In this document: piece by piece, positions 1 to 12,000 of the stretch
Numbering within the stretch: position 1 is the stretch's first letter
Layout of the letters: every line of letters starts with the position of its first letter
Assembly (NCBI RefSeq): GCF_964355755.1
Contig: NC_092673.1
Coordinates: 31,255,001 to 31,315,000, forward strand
DNA length: 60,000 nucleotides
From: Antedon mediterranea
Taxonomy: Eukaryota > Echinodermata > Crinoidea > Comatulida > Antedonidae
Direction: 5' to 3'
Notes under the pieces: model-generated
Databases searched by the model: none
The model's input: the letters and a program-made list of their open reading frames with translations, nothing else
Told to the model about the DNA's origin: nothing
Translations under genes and position numbers: made by a program

Positions 1-3000
1 CTTGCCAAGTATCTAACAAGTTGTCAAGGATACCAACTAAACACAGACACAATTCTAACAAACAATACATTTTTAATTATAACCATCTCAACTTATTTTT
101 TTGAAGTTGTAAATAAATTAAAATTTTATTTTCTTGTTGTGAATAAAGGATACAAAGCAATAGCTGCCCATAAAGACAGAACGATCAACTGCAGAAGAAA
201 CGGAAACAATGGCCAAAATAACGTAGATAACATGTGAGTTATGGCTCTGAAATAAACAAAAAATTATGATAATTTACCAATATGTAAACAAACAATAGTT
301 ACCATCTAAATAAAAATTATGAATTTCATTAATATTTTTAACAATAGTTAATTAATATTATAATTATCAACAATAATTAATTAAAATTATGATTATTAAC
401 AATAATAAAATTAATTAAAATTATGGTTAACAATATTAATTAAAATTATGATTATTAACAATCATTATATTAATTAAAATTATGAATATTAAGAAAAATT
501 ATGTTAATTAAAATTTGATTATAACAAAAATTATGTTAATTAAAATTATGATTATTGGTAATAATTATGTTAATTACCAATAATATAATTAACTATTATT
601 AAACATTTTATGACATAGAAGGAACAAATAAGATCAGGGTAAATATTAGATATGATATTACCTGCTAGCCTCCTTGATGAGTGCAATTGCAACCCGAATA
701 CGATTGCAGAGACACAGTGTCAGGAGCAACAAGATGACAAGGATTGCACAGAATGTAATACCTGGAAATAAACAAACAGGCATGCTTTAAACTATTGTTG
801 TAGTTAGCTTTGCCCGCTGAAATGGTATACTGTGATGAGCTCTAGGTTATCCTTATATAAAGATGTAATGTGTTGTCTCCAAAAACATGAAAAATAAAGA
901 TTAATTAAAGCAGACTTCAGATAGGCTATTTTGTAGTTTTAATAAAGTTAATTACTTCCATAGAAAAAAAAATGTTTTCACTTATAAAATGACAAAATAA
1001 ATGATTAAATTAACCTAAGCCAATTTGACTATTTTTTGCTTTAAATTACAGTTTTCAGGTAAATCATTTTCAATTTCTGGTTAAAGTGGATAACTATTAT
1101 GCAAACTCCTATTATGTGACCTTAAAATGGCATATTCAACAAAAAAATTGTAAAAATAATTTTTTTTTCACGACAATAATACCAGGAATTTTTTGAAAAT
1201 TTAGTTCCTTCAACTCTAATTAAAGGTGCTCCATTGTGCACTCTTCGTTTTTAATCATTTTTTAATCTATTTTATCACTTCTGTCTTTTGATATTATAAT
1301 GTACTTTATATGTATTATTGATGTATAATCACATTTCAAGTTTATGACCAATAAAATAATCTTACAATGCATTAGATTGACAGGAATATAGAAAATAAAT
1401 ATTTAGAGTGAGAGCTAAAGAGTTCAAGATGGCATTATTAAAGATGTATGTCCCCCAAAAACATGAAAAATGAAGATTGAATAAATCAGACTTTGAATAG
1501 GTTATTTTGTAGTTTTAATAAAGTTATAATCACTTCTGTAGAAAAAAAAAAGAGAAAAACAAATAATATTTTAATGTTTAAAATGACAGAATAAACGGTT
1601 AAATTCAACCAAAGATCATTGGCTGGCAGCCAATTTGACCATTTTTTGCTTTAAAATTACAGTTTTTTCAGGTAAATACATTTTTTTCGATCCAATTTTT
1701 GGTCAAAGTGGATAACTTTTATGTAAAATGGCATATTAAAAAAAATTGTTAAGAATTATTTTTTCAGGGGGACAATACATCTTTAAATGGGGTGGCAGAC
1801 TAAGAAAACCAAAGTGGTAAGATTTAGTAGGCCTACTGGAAGGCTTACAAAGTCTCCTTAGGTAAGAATGCTTAGATGGAAATTAAGTAGGGCTGAAGAC
1901 CTTAAAAATCCACTTACCAAATGCAAGCCAGGTTTTCTGTAAGCGCAGGTAGCTGTTCAAATCAGTAGTAAATGCCACGGCCGCATCAGATCCTTCAATG
2001 TTTTCGAGTTCATAATACTGCTTCCAACAGTAATAAATACCTTTGACAAAATAATTTAAAACGAATATTTACAGACGAAACAAACAGGTGAGGTTTTACG
2101 TAGTGATGTTATGCGTGATTGAAACGATTTTCACAATTTCAAATCGTTCAAATTGCGCATCACACTGACCACGCTTTAGAATTACAAAGATAAATTGTGG
2201 GGTTTTTTTGTCATTTAATTTAAATGTTATAAAATGGATAAAAATACTTACCCCATCCCAGTAGCGCGAACGTGCCAAATATCATAACCCATACAATGAT
2301 GCCCGCAAACCAACGCATCAGAATTATGTACAACAAGGCGACAAGCATTGAGACACCCATGAACCTAGTATAGAAAATATATCACATGATAAAATATTTA
2401 TGAAAAAGTAGTAGCCCATACCATATGTTTAATATAACTTATATTAACACAGCGAGAGTGACCGAATGGTTAAGATAGTGGAACCGTAATTATGTTGCCA
2501 TAACGTTGGTAATGTTTCGAGGCCCACTCGCTCCATGGTTCTGGTGGTAGAACAAGTCTAAACCGTAGGTCCAGTGTACACATCTAGCTCATGTGCACCT
2601 TAAACAACCTAGTACATCTTTCGAGATGAGTAGGAGGTGTACTAGTCCACACACACAGCCACTGTCACAACACTGTACAATTTGGACTGAACCGTTTTAG
2701 AGGTGTTTACCACCTGTTAGTCCAATCCTTCACTAATGTTCATCAATGTGAGAAGTTGAATAAAAAAAATTATTTACGTTAATATAAGCCACCATGAACC
2801 CACTACATCTTCATATATTACAGACGCTGTTGACTGAAGCTCTAGGAAGTACTTAGCAGCCCTAAAAAATAGTATAACAAAATACCATATATTAATTTTC
2901 AATGAATAGAAGGTATGTAGGGCTATCCTTGCCAAAATTAAAACAAGAACCAAAATTATGTTAACTTACGTGCCAAATAGATCAGCAACATTGCTCGACG

Positions 3001-6000
3001 TAATGTTAGAGTTTGTTGGCGTCTTTAGCGTACCATTAACACTATCCAACACGCTACCGATTGATGAGACGGCTTCCAGTAGGATTGTGGGTAAGCAACG
3101 GTCGGCAACTGATGAGCAAATTTTAGATTATGAAATTTATTATGATTTTCTTCAGTGCATTTCTTTTCTTTTTTATTTGTGTTAAGGCTCGCCCAACACA
3201 AGATGTCACAAACATCTTCCAGGGCTTTTGCCTTCATTTTCTGATATAATACTTTATAATTCTGTACAATCCTGTTTCTTGTTTTCCTACTGTATGTATT
3301 CAGATCTTGTAAATAAATGTCTATTGAATTGAATTGAATTGAATTGAATTGAACTGTAGTTGAAAATTAAAATTTATTTTATATCTAAATTTATGTCTAC
3401 AGTCTGATGTTTATGTGAAATCTAAAATAAATAATATAAATAATAATAATAATAAAGTAAAAGAGCCAGAAAGAAGTTTATGATGTTTATGTTAAATCTA
3501 AAAGCAATTTACTGAAAAAATGCTGTGGTTATCAGTGGAGATATTGTACAAATAAACAAAGCATAAATTAATAATATAAATAATAATAATAATAAAGTAA
3601 AAGAGCCAGAAAGAAGTTTATGATGTTTATGTGAAATCTAAAATAAATAATATAAATAATAATAATAATAAAGTAAAAGAGCCAGAAAGAAGTTTATGAT
3701 GTTTATGTTAAATCTAAAAGCAATTTACTGAAAAAATGCTGTGGTTATCAGTGGAGATAATGTACAAATAAACAAAGCATAAATTAATAATATAAATAAT
3801 AATAATAATAAAGTAAAAGAGCCAGAAAGAAGTTTATGATGTTTATGTGAAATCTAAAATAAATAATATAAATAATAATAATAATAAAGTAAAAGAGCCA
3901 GAAAGAAGTTTATGATGTTTATGTTAAATCTAAAAGCAATTTACTGAAAAAATGCTGTGGTTATCAGTGGAGATATTGTACAAATAAACAAAGCATAAAT
4001 TAATAATATAAATAATAATAATAATAATAAAGTAACAGAGCCAGAAAGAAGTTTATGATGTTTATGTTAAATCTAAAAGCAATTTACTGAAAAAATGCTG
4101 TGGTTATCAGTGGAGATAATGTACAAATAAACAAAGCATAAATTAATAATATAAATAATAATAATAATAAAGTAAAAGAGCCAGAAAGAAGTTTATGATG
4201 TTTATGTTAAATCTAAAAGCAATTTACTGAAAAAATGCTGTGGTTATCAGTGGAGATATTGTACAAATAAACAAAGCATAAATTAATAATATAAATAATA
4301 ATAATAATAATAATAAAGTAAAAGAGCCAGAAAGAAGTTTATGATGTTTATGTTAAATCTAAAAGCAATTTACTGAAAAAATGCTGTGGTTATCAGTGGA
4401 GATATTGTACAAATAAACAAAGCATAAATTAATAATATAAATAATAATAATAATAATAATAAAGTAAAAGAGCCAGAAAGAAGTTTATGATGTTTATGTT
4501 AAATCTAAAAGCAATTTACTGAAAAAATGCTGTGGTTATCAGTGGAGATATTGTACAAATAAACAAAGCATAAATTAATAATATAAATAATAATAATAAT
4601 AATAAAGTAACAGAGCCAGAAAGAAGTTTATGATGTTTATGTTATAAATATGCAAAATTAACACTTACAATTTGAACTCTCGAGGTAATAGGGGGCGCAC
4701 TTCTCATCATCCAACATCCGAAGTAAACCCTCTAGTCCTTGCTAAATATGAAAAATTTAAATTAAAAAGTTAATAATTTTAATACACAACATTAAACGAA
4801 AATTGATTTACCCCTCAGAACCCTAAGGATCTAAATCCCCTTTGGAATCTTTGGCTATCCCCGGTACCATACAAAATGATTACGGTTTTTGTTTCGTTGT
4901 ATCCATTTTTCATGTGTGGTATGATATCGAAATAAATCAAATCTTAATCAGCATTCTCACAATGCTGCAGTAGTGACTCAATTGTATACTTACATAAGAA
5001 CCACTGACAAATTCCGTCTGAGGATCAAATTCATATTCGCAATAAAATTTATCCCATTCTACATTGCTGCCATCGGAACTCAGAGCGCCATTCAACAGTT
5101 GAGTATATGGTGAGAACGTCTCAGTTGGACACTCCCTCACACAAATCTATAAACAAAAATTTCAACAATCTTGTTAATGATGTACTGTCACCTAAAAATA
5201 TGTAAAATGAAGATTATTTAAATCAGACTTTGAATATAGGTTATTTTGTAGTTTTAATCACTTTCCATAGAATAAAAATATTTTTATTTTTATTTATTTC
5301 CAAACCCAACCAACAGCAAAATAAATTCGCCAATAACAGGAGGGTAAACACAAAACGGATACAAATACATGAACAATGCCAATAAAATATAATGTTTTCA
5401 CTTATAAATAAATGGTTAAATCCAACCCAAAAGCGATTGGTTTTGCTTTAAATTATAGATTTTCAGGTAAATAACATTTCTTCCAATTAAATCCAATTTT
5501 TTTAAACTATTATGTGACATCAAAAAGGCAGATTCAACAAACATTTTTTTAAGAATTATTTTTTATTATAGGGGACAATAATCATTAAATAGAATAAAAT
5601 TCAGTCCTGAGCCATCACTTCCCATTAGTGGATTTTTTTTTTCTTAGCATTTAAAACATTATAAATAAATTTGTAGTCAAATTCAATAGAGTTGACTTTA
5701 TTAAGCCTATACTGACTTATCTCAAATTATAATAATAATGAATAATGTGATGTGGATATCAATCCAATATATACTGGATTTTGTTTTAATAAACCGACCC
5801 ACGCATTGTGTTGTGTACTAATTTATAACCTGACCTATCTTTTTCTTATTTGCTCCCACTATATATGTATACTGTACAATTAATGAAATATTTTAATAAT
5901 AATTAAGAAATCATCTAATAATGCAAAAACAAAAATAAAATTATGAATTTAAAAACATAGAAAGAAAATCCAAACAAGGATTTTTAAATTATAAATGAAT

Positions 6001-9000
6001 AAAGTGTAACATTTTAATTTATTAAAGAACAACGCTGTGTAATATATTCATTAAACTGCTTTACCACACAATCCAATAATTAATGTTTTATTACAACATT
6101 TATATAAACTGATTGTCATGACAACCACATAATAGATTACTGCAATCAACAAACGTATCGATTGTTACAATTTTTTGTGCGAGTGGGTTGGTTTGTGTGT
6201 ACTATATGTAGAAGAAATCTTATTAATAACACTGTATGGAAATTAGTAATTCTTAAAAGTAATAATTATCGTATTTATTATTATTATTAATAATAATAAG
6301 ACAATATTACAAATATAGATCTTTTGAAAAATATACAAATTGACTACTATACTCAGTATTTGGAATTATGAATAATATAGCAAGTGGACACTCAATGCAT
6401 TATTTTGTTACGCACTAACAGGGAACACGATACATTTAAATACACACTGATCCTATTAGGTATCCATTGTTATGGATTAGTAACCATGGTAACGATAGTA
6501 ACAGTCTATTCATAACTCATAGCAACACTATACACTAAAGTGTAATCAAAATTATTACCCGAATAAAGGCAATCATGTTTTTGACAAGTTAAGAGTCTTC
6601 CTATAAAGAAAGCATTAAATTTATTTTATTTCATTTTTTTTTATTGTAAATAACTTTTTATCATTGTCTAAAATCAATTGTATTATTTTACGAGTAGTCC
6701 TGTGAGGTATACCTCAATTATTTATATTATAAACTGAAACTGAAATTTAAGTATTTTTTTGCTTTAATTAAATTACATTTTTTTCAGGTAAATCATTTTT
6801 TTTCCAACCTAGTTTTTGGTCAAAGTGAATAACTATTACGTGACAATAAAATGGCATATCCAACAAAAAAAATGTGAAAAAAAATTGTTAGGGGACAATC
6901 TTTAAATACTATTTAAAATGAAAATTGATTGTGTTTAGTGTTATTAAAGTATTATCGTGAATTTGAATGTACTATACAAAATAAAATACATTATATTTAT
7001 TTACATTTTTCCTATGGAACGGACCGGACCTTCTTGTATAAGGTACTGTAGACAATTACAAACACCCTGGCTTTGTTAGTTGTTTGCGATAGCTCACCAT
7101 AGCTACCATTTACACTAATTACCCTATGTGACGTGAGTGCATTGTGTTTGGCTTTCAACTATTGATCCTGAGAATAATAAGACTTGAAGTAGCTATACAA
7201 GGGCTGGGCTGTGATGTCAATGTCGTACTACTCATTGTAAATGTATAAAAGGCTTCCTTGAAAAGCTATTAAAGTATGGAAGGCTGTTTAAGTCAAATTA
7301 ATGTTGTAATGATGGTGTACTATTACTAAATTAGTCCTATTTTTTGTATGAATTAGTTTTTTAATACAGTCTATGGAAGGCTGTTTAAGTCAAATTAATG
7401 TTACTAGATGGCACGCTCGCTTCGCTCGCGTACCATCTAGGGGTGCTCACAGATGGTTCTCGAATACAGTAGAATCCACGGACGGGGACTTTTTTGGGAC
7501 ACTAAACAAAAACGGAAGTGTCCCCCTAATTGGGGTATTCAGAAATAGAGACAACAAAACCAATACTGGATTCCATAAAGGACAATTAATTTATGTGGAT
7601 TAAAGAAATTAGGGAGAAATGGAAATGTATGTACGGGAATTGGGCGACACGTGGTGGTGGTGATGGAACCACAGTAATAAAGTTGATTGTATTTATATAT
7701 TATAAGAACCAAACTAAATAAATAGACCTAGACATTCTGCGAAATGAAAATCGGAAATGCAAGCTCCTATTCAGTGAAAAATTAAACTGTAGTCTACCTA
7801 AATATTTAGGGCAAATCATCGGTTGTGGTGTTGAAATTCCTGTAAACATTTGTGTGAACCAAACTGGGTCGAATTTCTGTCATGAGTACTGATTTGTTGG
7901 CCTGTGATTTATGACGCCTAAGGGATCTATCTAGACTTATTTTTTAGAATAATGTACGTACCTGTCAGATACAATTGTCTTGTGTCGTATAATAAATAAG
8001 TACTGTAATAGTTACTGAAGTTACTATTACAATCTCGTCAATGAAAACACGAAAATGTATATGCACTTACTTATGAAAACGTATACAGCATTATACTCAG
8101 TTATTGAAACAGTAGGTTTAAAAGTTTCGTTTGTCTGTAAAATGATGTAATCAAGCTGTTTACATGAGTCTTAATTTATAAGCACATCAATAATAAAATA
8201 GTTTATCTATCCTGTAATTGGCGAGATTATGGTCGCTGTTGAATGAAATAAAGCCAATCGGTATCATATTTGTACAGAAACGTTTTCGCGGCCGAAGGGT
8301 GTAACCTAAATTCGTTGTATTATCGTCAAGAACTAACTGTAACTAAACTTACATAGAAAGTAGGGTATCATAAATTTGGCCTTAGCACTCGGGGGAGTGG
8401 CTAAGATGAAGTCCGTGGGACTACTAAATATAAATTGTAATGAACCTCGAGGGACATAAATAGGAATATTTCATGTTTCATTATCAATGTATAATAAATG
8501 GAAACTGTTTACCGATTCAAATAATAGAAATTGGTTTTTAACATTTTCCGAACCTATTGCAAGTTTATTCTCAAAGGGCCCATATATTTACCTACCGTAT
8601 GTGTTAAACCAAGGGCTCATAAATTTACCTACAGTACTTGTGTTAAACCAAACTCTGGCAGACTGAGAGATTGGGATGTTCCATTCATCGCAAATCAATA
8701 CATTTGTATAATCGTATATTAAATCTATCAAAATAGTATTTTTTAAAGAAAATCGGCCTGTCTTCAACATTATGATGGTGTACTCTAGCAATCTATCAAA
8801 ATAGTATTTTTTAAAGAAAATCGGCCTGTCTTCAACATTATGATGGTGTACTCTAGCTGTTCAACCGGTTTTCAGCTATTAAAAACAATTATCGTAGGAG
8901 GAGATAGGAAAATGCGAAGCCTCCTCGCTATGTAACATTAGGGTTGAGGGATGGGAAAGCGGATAGGTACAAAGAGGAACAATTTTTTAATATATTCTTT

Positions 9001-12000
9001 ATCCACTGAGTAACGAAACATTTTGTTCATGTTTTATAGGCCTATAAATAATATACCTCTAAATACAGTAGGCCTAAAACATTTGCGATTTAATACTTTG
9101 TTAAAACTGTCACTGTCATAATCAATTGAAATATTAAAGTACATGTCACGATACACCACTACGACGTTTATATTTTTGGTAATTATTAATTAATACAAAC
9201 GTTGAGAAGGAACTGTCAGTATAAAGTTTATTTGTATATCTAACAGTAGAGCCTATCCACAGTCTCAGTAATAAAGTTTATTTGTATATATTTTTATATT
9301 ACATCTAACAGTACGAACATTCACAGTAAGAAATGTTCGATTCAAATGAAAAATAGTTAATAGGTATTTACAGTATTGTCAAAGTATTGCAAGTTTATTC
9401 TCAAAGGGCCCATATATTTACCTACCGTATGTGTTCAAGGGCTCATAAATTTACCTACAGTACTTGTGTTAAACCAAACTCTGGCAGACTGAGAGATTGG
9501 GATGTTCCATTCATCGCAAATCAATACATTTGTATAATCGTATATTAAATCTATCAAAATAGTATTTTTTAAAGAAAATCGGCCTGTCTTCAACATTATG
9601 ATGGTGTACTCTAGCTGTTCAACCGGTTTTCAGCTATTAAAAACAATTATCGTAGGAGGAGATAGAAAAATGCGAAGCCTCCTCGCATTTTTTTGGCGGG
9701 TATTTTTCAAGACGGACATCCATTAGACAGTGTATACCACGATCGGAAAACACCCCTATTTGGGGCAAATCGTTTAACCTAAATTCGTTTTAATCGTCAA
9801 TAACTAATTATTTAACTCAATTTAATTAGTAAACAGGGTTACATCAGGCGGTTAAAATCAGTACCGAAAGTACGAACCAACTTTACATACCATCGAGTGA
9901 AAATTCTAGAAGTAAGGCGCGATTTACCGAATTTTGCCCTTACGTAAATTTATATATAGATAATGATGGTGTACTATTACTAAATTAGTCCTATGTCCTT
10001 TATGAATTAGTTTTAGGTTTTTTAATACAGTCTATGGAAGGCTGGTTAAGTCAAATTAAATATCATGATGGTGTTGGTGGAATATTCGTAAAATTAGTTT
10101 TTAATTTAAAGTCTACAGTATGGAAGGCTGACTAAGACAAATGCCATAATGACAGTGTACTATCCTGAATCAGTCATTTACATTATTGGTTAGGTTTTCT
10201 GAATCTAAATATCTACTTTTTCTATGAGCCTATATAATAAGTCAAATTAAATATCATAATGATGAAATCATATCCTATGTATTTGTTTATTTTTTATTAA
10301 GTGATAGAAGGTTGGTCGAGGTAAATGTCATCCACTAGAAAGAACAAAGAACGAGAATTATCCACGGTACAGTAATAATTAATGTGTTTATTTCTGGTTT
10401 CCCAGAACACATAATCATTTTTTTAACTGTGTGTGGGGCTGAAATAAGGTGGGACACTGGAAAAGAGGTGGGATCAGAGATGGTCCCTAAATAGAAACAT
10501 AATTAGGAATTTTCCTTACCTGTGTTGTGGGACATTGGAACTGAAATGAGGTGTGGCCACACATGGTCCATAGTTAGAAACATAATTAGGAATTTTCTTT
10601 ACCTGTGTTGTGGGACATTGGAACTGAAATGAGGTGTGGCCACACATGGTCCCTAGTTAGAAACATAAACAGGAATTTTCTTTACCTGTGTTGTGGGACA
10701 TTGGAACTGAAACGTGGCGCTACCACTTGCACACTGCAACATGTCAAAGAAAAATAAATACGGCTTGTCACTGCAAAAAAAAATGTTAAAATAGTTTTAA
10801 TTCAAAGATTATCTAATAGATGCAGAAAAGAAATGGTAAATTCATTACATTTAAGAAATTACATCAGAAACAATACGAAAAAAGTCATTGAGATTGTCCA
10901 AAACAAAACATGATTTTGGATTATTATTTTTAAGAAAAAACTTTCTTCTTCTTAAATTCCAAATATGAAGAAGGTAATACATCCTAACCACACAGCATCA
11001 TACAAATTATAGGGCTCAATCAATGATTAGTATGTTACAATTATTAGTAATATAGTAAGTTCGAGTCTCATCATGAAATTGGAAAAAAAATTATTATTAG
11101 AACAATATTTTCTTTTTGCAAAGAGGTTTTAGGTTTTTGTTTCCGTGAATTTGCTAAGTTCTCATCTAAGTCTCATCATGAAAACTTAATTAGAAAAACA
11201 ATTATTATTCTTAGGTTTTAGGTGTTTGTCTCTGTGCGTGGTGTTGATCGTATTGTAAGTAAAATAACAAGAATTTTCATCACTTACCTAACATCCCCAG
11301 TGTATCCACATATTTGACCTTTGGAATCTGTGGGGTACACGAGTTTGCGTGGGTCACCATCACTCCATCCTACAGTGCAAAAAAGTTATTTATCATTCCA
11401 TGAAAGAAATATCCACTAAAAAAAAAGCCTATTAAAGAATATTCATGATATTGATTTTTTCCTCTGGAATTATATCTATACTCTCGAAAATGATTTATGT
11501 TGTTTTTTTTTCCTTTTTTATAAACCATACACATAACAAAATTTATTAAGTCTATTTTTTATGGTTCACCAAAAAGAAAAAAGCACAAACATATGTCTAG
11601 CTATTATATACTGTTTCAAATAATTGATGGTGTTGTTTTGTACACTTATGCTATACAATGCTATCTTGGAGTTGTTATTATTATACAGTATACAGTACAC
11701 TCGAAATCTTGTTAAATACTGATAATACTATTTACTTATCAAACACAGAACTCTACTAACTGTGTAAAGTATTTAGCAATGTTTCCTACTTTAAATACTA
11801 CAATAAAACAAAATGTCCCATTAGTAGTGTGTTCTCTGAATTTAAAGGGTTGGTAATAATTCACATCACATCACTTACAACATATGTTATACAGTATGAT
11901 GTGACATCATTTTTTCTTAATTTTATTGTCCAGTTTATTCTGTTTTTGTAATTTTATATTGTTATTATATATATTATATATTTATATTGTTTCAAGATGC

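Noticed and set aside
126-153. TAA at 126-128 as the true end of the SLC44A protein
   Set aside because: The family continues for about 300 more residues with several membrane segments; an intron or a gene continuation beyond the left edge is more likely, though a short isoform cannot be excluded.
2452-2540. A functional tRNA gene
   Set aside because: The anticodon region is expanded and not foldable into a standard arm, and the same sequence recurs with a shared tRNA-unrelated body at 59645; it is a SINE head.
2958-3185. Plus-strand frame overlapping SLC44A exon 8
   Set aside because: It is the antisense shadow of a well-supported minus-strand exon.
3396-4645. CRISPR-like array (regular repeats)
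   Set aside because: Whole units including the intervening sequence repeat, spacing varies with an AAT microsatellite, and the genome is eukaryotic.
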